Below, piece after piece: positions 8,312 to 16,757 of a DNA stretch of 64,000 nucleotides (position 1 is its first letter; the number at the start of each line of letters is the position of its first letter). Made by a program: the position numbers and the translations under genes. The stretch covers positions 186,001 to 250,000 of the forward strand of contig JAFEAQ010000011.1 in NCBI GenBank assembly GCA_018266295.1, in the 5' to 3' direction. Source of the stretch: Bdellovibrionales bacterium (lineage in GTDB: Bacteria > Bdellovibrionota > Bdellovibrionia > Bdellovibrionales > Bdellovibrionaceae). The notes beneath the pieces are model-generated. The model ran no database searches, was not told where the DNA came from, and saw nothing but the letters and a program-made list of their open reading frames with translations.

Positions 8312-10175
8312 GCATCGCGTGAAACCAAGCCCCTATTTCAGTCGCATTCAAACCCTTTCGAAGCTCGTTCTGCGTCGCCGAGGTTTTTGGCTCCGCACCC
8401 TGCTTTGCTGGGTGATCGGCATCATGGCTCTGTCGAGCGATGAGGGGAACTCCTATGACCAACGCTTCAATTTGCGGGGTGATCAACCGGCGTCTTCGCA
8501 AATCGTTCTGATCACCATCAAACAATCTGATTTTGCCTCAATCTACGAGAAGCGCACGAACTCCATTCAAAACGTCGCGGAACTCACCGACATCACCGAC
8601 AGCTTCTTCTGGAATAAAGAGATCTGGACCGGCTTGCTTAAAAAAATTCTAGAACAAGACCCACAATCCGTCGGTGTAACGCTGTATTTCGGTATCAACG
8701 TCGGCGGCGTCAGCCTCAATCGCGCCGAAGAAAAAATCTTTAAAGACCCTCGTATCGTCTGGTCAACAAGCACGAATAATTTTGAGCGCCTGTATGAGCC
8801 GCTCTTTACCAACGACAAACACGACAACATCGCGACCAATGATCTTCGCCGTGATGAAGACGGCGTTATTCGCCACATCTTCGCTCAGAGTGATGTGATT
8901 CCGCACTTGGTGGAAAAGATCACTCACAAAAAATTCCCGTCAACTCGCACCGGAGTCACTATCAACTACCGCGGGTCGTCCCGTGTGTTTACTCAGTACT
9001 CGCTCGCGGAAGTTCTCAACGAAGAAATCCCCGAGAATGCCTTCAAAAATAAAATCATCCTGATCGGTGCCGAAACCAACTCGGGACCTCAGTATCTGAC
9101 TCCGGTGGGTTCACTTTCACGGACAGAGACGCTGGCACATATTACCGATGACCTTCTTGGCAACAAGTGGATCATCCAATGGCATTTCGGGCTTTATGCG
9201 CTTTTGATGGCAGCGCTGACTCTCATCGCGGTTTTCTTGATCACGCAGTACCCGCAATCGGTGGCACTCGTATTCATGCTGTGGCTCGGCCTTTCGATTG
9301 CCGCCTTGTCGGCGTGGGTGTTTGATACATTCTATATTTGGCTTCCGGCCTACTCGCCGTCGATCTTGTTGCTGGCAACTTGGGTGATCTTTATCGGCTA
9401 CCAAGCCAACCGCATCGAGCGACTGAACTTCCGCCTGCAGCAAGAGCAAAAATACCTGCAAGAGCTTGAGCAACTAAAAAACAACTTCGTGAGTCTCATC
9501 AGCCATGACTTGAAAACGCCGATTGCAAAAATCCAAGCCATCGTCGATCGCTTGCTGACTCAGCATGAAAGCCCTGAACTGCAAGAGGACTTACGCTCTC
9601 TGCGGGCCAGTGGCGATGAGCTCAACCGCTACGTGCAATCGGTTTTGAAAGTCCTCCGTGTTGAATCACGCGACTTCAAAGTTCACAAAGAAGTGGCTGA
9701 CATCAATGAAGTCATCGAAGAGGCCATCCACCAGCTTCGTCCGCTCGCGGCTGAAAAGAACATCCGCATTCAAACCGAGCTTGAGCCGATGTTCTCGGCC
9801 GAGTTCGATACGACACTGATTAAAGAAGTGGTTGTGAACCTGATCGACAATGCGATCAAGTACACTCCGCGCAACGGCCAGATCGAGATCTTCTCGAATG
9901 AAACCGATGATTCCATTTTTGTGAAAGTAAAAGACAATGGCGAAGGGATCCGACCTGAGGATCTCGACAATGTGTGGGGTAAATTTACTCGCGGTAAAGA
10001 TCAAGATATGAAATCAAAAGGTTCCGGTCTTGGACTCTATCTCGTGAAGTACTTTATTGAACTGCACGGCGGTAAAGTGACCCTAGAGTCGAAAGTCGGC
10101 TCAGGCAGCACGGTGTCATTTACCCTGCCTTTAAGTGATGATACAAGCGATAGCTCGCAAGAGGTGATTACATGA
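8307..10175 (+). CDS. CHASE2-domain membrane sensor histidine kinase
   Basis: The protein has up to 622 residues. An N-terminal hydrophobic segment is followed by a periplasmic CHASE2 domain (about 40-275, with the DQRFNLRG and LIGAE-type motifs of that family). Three membrane helices (about 290-375), a short coiled coil and HisKA come next, with His400 in ISHDLKTP. The ATPase domain carries NLIDNAIKYTP, DNGEGI and GSGLGLYL. The first ATG has no ribosome-binding site and lies in the predicted -10 box; the in-frame GTG at 8319 may be the real start of a leaderless message. The stop overlaps the next start (ATGA), so it pairs with the regulator encoded there. Confidence 0.9.
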   Translation: MLHRVKPSPYFSRIQTLSKLVLRRRGFWLRTLLCWVIGIMALSSDEGNSYDQRFNLRGDQPASSQIVLITIKQSDFASIYEKRTNSIQNVAELTDITDSFFWNKEIWTGLLKKILEQDPQSVGVTLYFGINVGGVSLNRAEEKIFKDPRIVWSTSTNNFERLYEPLFTNDKHDNIATNDLRRDEDGVIRHIFAQSDVIPHLVEKITHKKFPSTRTGVTINYRGSSRVFTQYSLAEVLNEEIPENAFKNKIILIGAETNSGPQYLTPVGSLSRTETLAHITDDLLGNKWIIQWHFGLYALLMAALTLIAVFLITQYPQSVALVFMLWLGLSIAALSAWVFDTFYIWLPAYSPSILLLATWVIFIGYQANRIERLNFRLQQEQKYLQELEQLKNNFVSLISHDLKTPIAKIQAIVDRLLTQHESPELQEDLRSLRASGDELNRYVQSVLKVLRVESRDFKVHKEVADINEVIEEAIHQLRPLAAEKNIRIQTELEPMFSAEFDTTLIKEVVVNLIDNAIKYTPRNGQIEIFSNETDDSIFVKVKDNGEGIRPEDLDNVWGKFTRGKDQDMKSKGSGLGLYLVKYFIELHGGKVTLESKVGSGSTVSFTLPLSDDTSDSSQEVIT

Positions 10176-11584
10176 CAAATATCCTAAACACCCTGATCGT
10201 AGATGACGAAGCAGAACTGCGCCGTTCAGTGATCTCGATTCTTAAAACAGCGATTCCTGATGTGGAATTCGTAATTGATGAGGCCAGCACCGGTCGCGAA
10301 GCTTTGGATAAAGTCCGTGGTCACAATTTCGACCTCGTTCTGATGGACGTAAAAATGCCTGAGATGAACGGCCTTGAAGCCCTGGCTGCGATCAAAGAGC
10401 ATGATCCACGCACTTTCGTTGTATTGATGACTGCTCATAGCAACTTGCAAGATGCCGTGACGGCAATCAAAGACGGCGCTTACGACTACGTTGAAAAACC
10501 AGTGAATCCGCAACGTCTGACTGAAATCGTGCGCACCTGCCTTGAGGCCCGCGATCTCGTTTCAAGCCTGGCACTTTCGAATCCGATCTTTGATGACGAT
10601 ATCGAGAGCGAATTCGTCGGAAGTTCTCAAAAAATGAAAGAGGTTTTTAACCTCATCTATCGCCTTTGCAAAGTCGACACAACCGTCCTGATTCGTGGCG
10701 AGAATGGAACCGGCAAAGAGCTCGTCGCTCGCGCCATTCACTTTAACTCCCCTCGTAAGAGCGGCCCGTTCACGGCGATTAACTGCGGTGCGATTCCTGA
10801 AAACTTGATGGAGAGCGAACTCTTCGGTCACGAAAAAGGTGCTTTCACAGGTGCCGTAGAACGTAAGATCGGTAAATTCCAAATCGCTAACAACGGCACG
10901 CTGTTCTTAGATGAGATCGGTGAACTTCGCCCGGACATGCAGGTAAAATTACTCCGCGTTCTTCAAGAGAAGAAATTCACTCCGGTGGGTTCAAACCGTG
11001 AAGTTAAAACCAACACGCGTATCATCGCTGCAACAAATCGTAACTTGGAAAAAATGATGGAAGACGGTTCTTTCCGCGAAGACTTGTTCTATCGCTTAAA
11101 CGTGATGCCGATCTTCTTGCCACCTCTTCGTGATCGCACGGATGACATCCCGGCGCTGGTTCCGCATTTTATTAAAAAATTCGCCAAACAGCATTCAAGC
11201 CAAATCACTTCGATCAGCCCTGAGGCCTTAGAGATCCTAAAATCTTATCGCTGGCCGGGCAATATCCGTGAACTTGAAAACGTAATTGAACGCGCGTTCA
11301 TTGTTGAGAACTCAAACCAAATCACAGCGGCAAGTTTGCCTGAAAATGTTCGCGAAAGCGGCAAGGACCACGCCATGAAAACGGCCCCGCTGGGCTACTC
11401 TGGCCCTCTGGATTTTGACGCTTTCAAAGACCAGATGGAAAAAGACTTTATCATCAGCGCCTTGAAAGCAAACAATGGCCGCATCAATCAAACGGTGGCA
11501 CAGGCGAATATTCCTAAGAATACGCTTCTTAGAAAAATCCGTAAGTACGGCATCAACGTCAAAGAATACACGGTCGAGGACTAA
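10172..11584 (+). CDS. NtrC-family sigma-54-dependent response regulator
   Basis: This complete 470-residue regulator has a receiver domain (Asp59 in LMDVKMPEMNG), a AAA+ domain with GENGTGKE and the sigma-54 contact loop GAFTGA, then WPGNIRELENV. It ends in a Fis-type helix-turn-helix with the segment NGRINQTVAQANIPKNTLL. It overlaps the CHASE2 kinase gene by four bases, which makes the two a cognate pair. It should activate RpoN promoters elsewhere in the genome in response to a periplasmic signal. The next gene starts three bases after its stop. Confidence 0.95.
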   Translation: MTNILNTLIVDDEAELRRSVISILKTAIPDVEFVIDEASTGREALDKVRGHNFDLVLMDVKMPEMNGLEALAAIKEHDPRTFVVLMTAHSNLQDAVTAIKDGAYDYVEKPVNPQRLTEIVRTCLEARDLVSSLALSNPIFDDDIESEFVGSSQKMKEVFNLIYRLCKVDTTVLIRGENGTGKELVARAIHFNSPRKSGPFTAINCGAIPENLMESELFGHEKGAFTGAVERKIGKFQIANNGTLFLDEIGELRPDMQVKLLRVLQEKKFTPVGSNREVKTNTRIIAATNRNLEKMMEDGSFREDLFYRLNVMPIFLPPLRDRTDDIPALVPHFIKKFAKQHSSQITSISPEALEILKSYRWPGNIRELENVIERAFIVENSNQITAASLPENVRESGKDHAMKTAPLGYSGPLDFDAFKDQMEKDFIISALKANNGRINQTVAQANIPKNTLLRKIRKYGINVKEYTVED

Positions 11585-11587
11585 TCC

Positions 11588-12034
11588 GTGCTAAAGACCG
11601 TTGTTGCATCCCTATTGATTTCCTCTTCGGCCTGGGCACTTGATTTCAAAGTCCTTGGCCCTTGCTCTGAAACACCGATAGCACAAACGTCAGTGCCCGC
11701 CACTGAGACGACCCTTGGCGACTTCACAGTCAGCACTTTAACGTCATTGAAATTGCCGTTTACCGGTGACCGCAGTGGGATTTCTTCAATTGATAATTCT
11801 CCACGCGGCGATGAAGCCCTTGAAGTTTTATCAGACACTCAGATGCGTGCCTATGGCTGGTGTGTGGAAATTGACGGGACTCAGCCCGACGTGGTGCCCG
11901 ATGAAGTAAAAGTCACTCCGGCGACGAAATCAGTGACTTGGTTTTATGCCTACTCAGTCTATGATGCTGGCGTTTGGAAGGACTATTGCAGCCCTTCCTG
12001 GAAACTTCGTACACTCAACATCTGTAGAAATTAA
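11588..12034 (+). CDS. Small secreted protein, DUF4430-like
   Basis: The gene starts with GTG; the GAGGA of its ribosome-binding site lies inside the end of the upstream regulator gene. The 148-residue product has a short signal peptide (cleaved after about residue 18, SSAWA). It carries the pattern AYGWCVEIDG followed by VTWFYAYSVYDAGVW, which resembles the DUF4430 beta-grasp domain found in cobalamin-binding-like proteins. Four cysteines in the mature part could form disulfides. It is co-transcribed with the two-component system and could be a sensor accessory or an output protein. The domain call is tentative. Confidence 0.6.
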   Translation: MLKTVVASLLISSSAWALDFKVLGPCSETPIAQTSVPATETTLGDFTVSTLTSLKLPFTGDRSGISSIDNSPRGDEALEVLSDTQMRAYGWCVEIDGTQPDVVPDEVKVTPATKSVTWFYAYSVYDAGVWKDYCSPSWKLRTLNICRN

Positions 12035-12063
12035 CTTCCCGCAACAAGAAACAGGGCCTGGCA

Positions 12064-12519
12064 CTATTTCGTGCCGCAGTTTTCAAACTGGGCTGTCAGG
12101 CCCATGCCGCTCGTCATACCGGCGAACTTGCGCTCACCATCGCAGCCCTTGGTTGAAACTTCGATGGTGTAAGAGCCATCGGAAGCCACTGGGATTGCCG
12201 TGCGCTCGCCTTTAAAGGTCGTCTCTGTTGTCGACTTTGACATTTCATTTGTGAGCTTCACCGTGGTTAAACCACACTGAAAGGCCTTCCCCATTTTATC
12301 GATACGGCATTTTACTACCAAGTGACCAGGGATCGAGTCTTTTTTAGACTTGAGTGCAGCCGCCGTGGTGTTCGAACTCGGTTTTTCAGTTGTCGCCGGA
12401 TTTGATGTCACAGTGGCAACGTAGGGCTTTGCATCTTCCGGTGTGAGTGGTTTTGTCTCCGTCACACATGCGGCCAATGTCAAAGCTGAGAAAGCGGAAA
12501 TAATATAATTAAGCTTCAT
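12064..12519 (-). CDS. Small predicted lipoprotein, unknown function
   Basis: I place the start at 12519 rather than 12543 because AAGGAG lies six bases upstream of that ATG. The 151-residue product starts MKLNYIISAFSALTLAAC, a signal peptide with lipobox LAAC, so it should be lipidated at that Cys. The mature part has a Thr/Ser/Lys-rich linker and then a probable beta-rich domain with three further cysteines (VVKCRID, FQCGLTT, TKGCDGE). Its 5' end overlaps the 3' end of the heptosyltransferase gene by 11 bases, which suggests co-transcription with the LPS genes. I do not recognise the family. Confidence 0.7.
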   Translation of the reverse strand: MKLNYIISAFSALTLAACVTETKPLTPEDAKPYVATVTSNPATTEKPSSNTTAAALKSKKDSIPGHLVVKCRIDKMGKAFQCGLTTVKLTNEMSKSTTETTFKGERTAIPVASDGSYTIEVSTKGCDGERKFAGMTSGMGLTAQFENCGTK

Positions 12520-13630
12520 GAAGAACTCCTTGAAGTTTCTCAAGCACTTCGTCTTTTGAAATCTGTTTCATACAAATATGGGTGCCGATGGGACATTTCT
12601 TATGTCCATGCTTACCGCAGGGGCGGCACGCAAGGCCATGGGTTTCAACCACAAAAACTCGATCCTGCCACGGGCGAAAACCGAATTCGAGAATGGTCGG
12701 CCCAAAGATCACAACCGAGGCTGTTTCGCTGGTTGCCGCCAAATGCATCGAGGCACTGTCATTGCCAATCACTGCCGCCAGCTGCGACAACAACAGAGCG
12801 GATTCATAGATCGAAGTCTTCGCGCAAAGATCGCGCGCCCCGGGAATTTGCTGAGCCACACGAGCACAGAGTTCTTCTTCCCCAGGACCGCCCATCACCA
12901 GCACCGGCACGCCTTGAGCTGAAAGCTTTTGCCCCGCCTGCACGTAGCCTTCTTCTTTCCAACGCTTGGTCGCCCAAACACTTCCCGGAAACATCGCTAC
13001 AGCTTTATTTGCGACCGCCTTTTCTAAATGAACTTTAGAAAGAGCGGCATCAATATCCGCACTGTGCGTATCGTAAAAACCACGCAGGCTCATCGAAGCC
13101 CATGCGGGCGTCTTGGCAAGCTGTCCATTTGCGGCCACGGTGTAGGGTTTACCTTCCACCGCGAAGTGATCAATTTTAGATTTTAAATCAGCATCGTAGT
13201 TCTGCAAAATACTGAGCTGACGAATAGCATCCGGCAGATCGTAATTTTTTTTCACACGCAAACCATAGAACAAACCGTTCCAGGGCTTTGCAAAGGCGAT
13301 CTTTTCTTTAGCTCTAAGTTTCTGCACAAAAAACGCAGTTCGCAGAGACTCGTGCGGAGAAATGATTTTCTCAATTTGCATATGCTGGAGTGTCTTTAAA
13401 ACTCCGCGATAGGATTCGCTGTCGCCTTTTTTAATCTCGAGAACTTCGTCAACCATTCCGGTCTTCGCAAAGAACTCACCGACTCCACGGCGGCAGACCA
13501 GAACAAGTTTCTGTTCCGGCCACAGCGCTTTGATTTTTTTCATCAAGGGAATACTTAGGAGCAGATCTCCGAGAAAGGCGGTTTGGATGAGAACATTGGC
13601 AGATCGTTGACCTGCACCTGATAATGACAC
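12509..13630 (-). CDS. Glycosyltransferase family 9 heptosyltransferase (WaaF-like)
   Basis: The 373-residue protein shows the GT9 fold: N-terminal LIQTAFLGDLLLSIPLMKKI (acceptor side), PGSVWATKRW and the donor-side motif IGNDSASMHLAAT. A Cys-rich tail (ACRPCGKHGHKKCPIGTHIC) is common in such enzymes of deltaproteobacteria-like groups. It should add heptose to the LPS inner core on the cytoplasmic face. Translation appears to begin at GTG 13630, preceded by AGAGGA. The start overlaps the upstream heptosyltransferase gene by 76 bases, which is unusually long and implies coupled translation. The exact sugar transferred is not clear. Confidence 0.88.
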   Translation of the reverse strand: MSLSGAGQRSANVLIQTAFLGDLLLSIPLMKKIKALWPEQKLVLVCRRGVGEFFAKTGMVDEVLEIKKGDSESYRGVLKTLQHMQIEKIISPHESLRTAFFVQKLRAKEKIAFAKPWNGLFYGLRVKKNYDLPDAIRQLSILQNYDADLKSKIDHFAVEGKPYTVAANGQLAKTPAWASMSLRGFYDTHSADIDAALSKVHLEKAVANKAVAMFPGSVWATKRWKEEGYVQAGQKLSAQGVPVLVMGGPGEEELCARVAQQIPGARDLCAKTSIYESALLLSQLAAVIGNDSASMHLAATSETASVVIFGPTILEFGFRPWQDRVFVVETHGLACRPCGKHGHKKCPIGTHICMKQISKDEVLEKLQGVLHEA

Positions 13631-14727
13631 TGTACAAATCCTCTTTTAAGGGCTCCGATAATATCGCTTAAAGACACCTGATCGTAGCACAGAGTCTGTT
13701 TATCGCAAAGTCTCTTCCAGCACGGAGCGCAAGGCGCCGATGACAGGATTTTTTCGCCTCTTTCATATAAATCAATTTCTTGCGCACAAGTTGGGCCAAA
13801 CCAAGCCACCACATGTTTTTTAAGTGCAATGGCCATGTGCATGCCAAGGCTATCCCCTGTGAGCACCACATCGCAGGCCGCAACACTGACAAGGCCATCT
13901 CGAAGACCCGCTGTTGTCGAGCTTGAAATCACCGGCAAACCCGCCGCTATTTGAGCATTGCGTTCTGTGTCTTCGGGGCCGCCCAACAAAACAATACTGA
14001 CATTCAACTCTTTTTGAATTGTTTGAATAATCTCGCGCTGAAATTCAACCGTGAGCTTCTTATATGGAATCACTGTGCTACAGCCGGTGTTAATCCCCAG
14101 CACGAGTTCTTTATCTTCGCGCCACTCATTGTGACGGCGGCGCGCTTCAGCTTCTTCCGCCAGAGTCATCGCAAGGCTGTATTCATCGCGTTCAAAAGGC
14201 CCAAGCTCCAAAGCTTCCACCATTAGCTGGGTTTCAGGCTTTTGATTCACAAAGAATTTACGATGATTATCAAGCCCTAGTTGCCAAAGTTCTTCTGCCG
14301 CCGCAGTTGCCGGTAAAATCGCGCCACTTCGAGGATGAGCCCTAAAGCCAAAAACTTGATCCACCGTCGTGTGCTTTAAGACACCCGCGGCTTTGAGTGA
14401 CTTATCAATCACAAACGCCACATCAAACTCGAGAGCCGACAGACTCAGAATATCGTCGTTCTTCGTTGTGAGCACACGGTCGATCGAAGGGTGATGCTTT
14501 AAAAGCTGATCACTGGGGGCATCTGTCACCCAGGTGATGTGACTTCCCGGAAATTTACGTTTGATGGATTTCAGCAAACTCGTTGCACGAACAACCGCAC
14601 CGATGGCACCCAAATGGACCACTAATAGATGCGAAGTTGGAATGGATTTTTGCGGGCAAGATTCATTGCAAAAAGAGTTCTTGCCACAAGGCTTGTAACC
14701 GGAGAAATGTCGACAGGAGCTTACCAT
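13555..14727 (-). CDS. Second GT9 heptosyltransferase with N-terminal cysteine motif
   Basis: The 390-residue protein begins with a Cys-rich stretch (CRHFSGYKPC, then two more Cys within the next 12 residues). A GT9 start, LLVVHLGAIGAVVRATSLL, follows directly, with a donor-side motif LTGDSLGMHMA and the Cys cluster CAPCWKRLC. The N-terminal C-x-H-F-x-G-x-x-PC pattern is one I associate with GT9 enzymes of deltaproteobacterial type; its role, perhaps metal binding, is not established. It probably acts next to the other heptosyltransferase in making the LPS core. It lies 48 bp after the DUF3108 gene. Confidence 0.85.
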   Translation of the reverse strand: MVSSCRHFSGYKPCGKNSFCNESCPQKSIPTSHLLVVHLGAIGAVVRATSLLKSIKRKFPGSHITWVTDAPSDQLLKHHPSIDRVLTTKNDDILSLSALEFDVAFVIDKSLKAAGVLKHTTVDQVFGFRAHPRSGAILPATAAAEELWQLGLDNHRKFFVNQKPETQLMVEALELGPFERDEYSLAMTLAEEAEARRRHNEWREDKELVLGINTGCSTVIPYKKLTVEFQREIIQTIQKELNVSIVLLGGPEDTERNAQIAAGLPVISSSTTAGLRDGLVSVAACDVVLTGDSLGMHMAIALKKHVVAWFGPTCAQEIDLYERGEKILSSAPCAPCWKRLCDKQTLCYDQVSLSDIIGALKRGFVQCHYQVQVNDLPMFSSKPPFSEICS

Positions 14728-14775
14728 AAATCCATTGTAGACGGATTTAGGCCGGCTTGGGACTCGACCTAGAGC

Positions 14776-15876
14776 TTAATTATGTCCAGGAACGATCGAA
14801 GTGACCTCTGAAACGAGGCTGCCGATCTTGATTTTGGCCTCGATACGCAGCGGGTACTTGTACTCATCATCCGAGAGCCAAATATAGATGTCCCCGACCG
14901 GCTTGAACTTGCCTTTGAGGATGATCTCAGGCTTGATCACAAGAGCTTCTTTTTCGCCGATCTCAGTGTCAATTTTTTCACGGCGCAGGCACTTGCCTTT
15001 AAAGATTAAATTCTGTTCATCATCGGCGACACGGAAGGCGATTTCTTTCCCCGGTTCCCATTGAAAGTTGCGCATGTAGAAGATCGCACTGAAAACGTTT
15101 TGTGAGTAAGGAAGAATATCCCAATCTTGCTTCTTTTCTTCTTCGCCGTTTTTTTCGGTCACTTTCTTTTCCCAGAAAGTCGCGCGGCTGGTTTTGTCAT
15201 CAAAGAGCATACGTGCTTCACGGAGCTGGCCGGATTCTTTGACGTGCAAAGCATAGGTGCGTGGCACAAGGGTTTCATAATCCACGTAAGTCTCAACTCG
15301 GTCATTCACGCTATAAATACGGGAATAAACTGGGTACGTCGTAATCTCCGTCACAAAGTTATAAGCTTTGCGACCGTTCACATTCACCATCGGCTCTACT
15401 TTAAGTTTCAACGAACCCGCCGTGAAGGTCAGATAGCTCACATCATGAGTGATCACTTCGCCGACACGGAAAGGCTCCTTGATCGGACGGCGGCCTTGAA
15501 AACCGTTGTCGTCCTCGATGTCTGGCTGTCTACGAGTGGGGGCTGCGGGCTCTTCCATTTTTTTGCCTTTTTTGGATTTTGCCGGAGCTTTCTTGACCGG
15601 CTTTGCCACGACCTTCGGAGCTTCTTCTTTCTTTTCCGGAGCTATCGTGCGCTCAAGCTCTGACGGTGTCGCCTTAGGCACGACCACCGGAGTTTCTTCG
15701 TGCTTTGGGGGCTTTGCAGTCCCCGTAGCTGCGGCAGATGGCGCGACTTCTTCCACTTTCACCGCTTTGTCGAACTCGGCATTCACCTCAAGTTCTTTGG
15801 CTTTTTCATACTTCAGCGGTGCCGACGAGCAAGAAACGAGCAAAAAACATGCTACGAAATATCCAAAATGCTTCAC
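14776..15876 (-). CDS. DUF3108 lipoprotein
   Basis: I take GTG 15876 as the start: it overlaps the stop of lpxL by four bases (GTGA) and is preceded by AAGGA. The 366-residue product starts VKHFGYFVACFLLVSC, a lipoprotein signal. A Lys/Pro/Ala/Glu-rich linker of about 110 residues is followed by a DUF3108 domain (about residues 125-360) containing YSRIYSVNDRVETYVD and a C-terminal beta-rich half. DUF3108 proteins are periplasmic or envelope proteins of poorly known role. The position between lipid A and core genes suggests a role in LPS or outer-membrane biogenesis. Confidence 0.8.
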   Translation of the reverse strand: MKHFGYFVACFLLVSCSSAPLKYEKAKELEVNAEFDKAVKVEEVAPSAAATGTAKPPKHEETPVVVPKATPSELERTIAPEKKEEAPKVVAKPVKKAPAKSKKGKKMEEPAAPTRRQPDIEDDNGFQGRRPIKEPFRVGEVITHDVSYLTFTAGSLKLKVEPMVNVNGRKAYNFVTEITTYPVYSRIYSVNDRVETYVDYETLVPRTYALHVKESGQLREARMLFDDKTSRATFWEKKVTEKNGEEEKKQDWDILPYSQNVFSAIFYMRNFQWEPGKEIAFRVADDEQNLIFKGKCLRREKIDTEIGEKEALVIKPEIILKGKFKPVGDIYIWLSDDEYKYPLRIEAKIKIGSLVSEVTSIVPGHN

Positions 15877-16757
15877 TCGAAATCCTTCCAACGGCGGTGC
15901 ACCCACATCCACTGCTCGGGGTGCTTTTTCACGATTTCCTCAATCTTATCATTAAATCGTTGGGTCATGGCAAGAGTGCTTGCATCTTTGTCGTCTGTCA
16001 CCAGATCTTCGACAGGAATTTCAGGCTCAAAGACCACGTGCATCTTCTGATCTTCACCCTCGTAGGTATAAATCGGGACCACCGGCGCCTTTGTGCGCAT
16101 CGCGAACAACGAAAGACCATAGGCCGTTCCCGTTTTCTTACCAAAGAACTTTGTCGCAATCCCATAGGGCTTCCCCATAAACTGATCGAGAACAAAAACG
16201 ACGATTTCTTTGCGCTTCAATGCTTTCAAAATATCAAAACTGGTTTTATCACCGTGAGCATCGATGTAATGCACGCCCTGGGCTCCACGGAAAGAAAACC
16301 AAAGGTCATTAAAGAACTGATTTTTAAAAACTTTGGTGATGATCGTGACCGGCTGCCCCTTCATAACGATCGCAGAAGAACCCAAGTCACCATTTCCTAA
16401 ATGAAGGCTCAGGCCTAAAATACCCTTCCCTTTTTCGAGAGCTTTTTGCAGATTCTCTTCGCCCTCGAAAACCACGTGGTTTTGCAACCACTGCTGATTC
16501 AAATGCGGCACCGTAAAGAACTCAAAAAAGCCACGGCCCATATTGTAGACGCTCTCGCGCCCTACTTGGTGCTTCTTCTCTGTCGTCCAATCCGGGAAAG
16601 CAATATCGAGATTGCCAAAAATAACGTCACGACGAACACGGAAAAAATCCACCCATAGAAAACCAATGCTCCCACCGATCCAACGAACAAAAGAGCGCGG
16701 CAGCAAAAACAACAAATAGCTTAAAAATTTAATGAAGGACTTTATCAAGGATCTCAT
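15873..16757 (-). CDS. lpxL: Lipid A secondary acyltransferase (LpxL/HtrB family)
   Basis: The 294-residue protein begins with a membrane-anchoring helix and carries the acyltransferase signature H119-x4-D124 in LSLHLGNGDLG. FVLDQFMGKPYG and the C-terminal HPEQWMWVHRRWKD are also typical of LpxL. It adds a secondary acyl chain to lipid A at the inner membrane. GGAGG lies eight bases before the ATG. It overlaps lpxK by 29 bp and the DUF3108 gene by four. Which acyl chain is transferred cannot be read from the sequence. Confidence 0.92.
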   Translation of the reverse strand: MRSLIKSFIKFLSYLLFLLPRSFVRWIGGSIGFLWVDFFRVRRDVIFGNLDIAFPDWTTEKKHQVGRESVYNMGRGFFEFFTVPHLNQQWLQNHVVFEGEENLQKALEKGKGILGLSLHLGNGDLGSSAIVMKGQPVTIITKVFKNQFFNDLWFSFRGAQGVHYIDAHGDKTSFDILKALKRKEIVVFVLDQFMGKPYGIATKFFGKKTGTAYGLSLFAMRTKAPVVPIYTYEGEDQKMHVVFEPEIPVEDLVTDDKDASTLAMTQRFNDKIEEIVKKHPEQWMWVHRRWKDFE

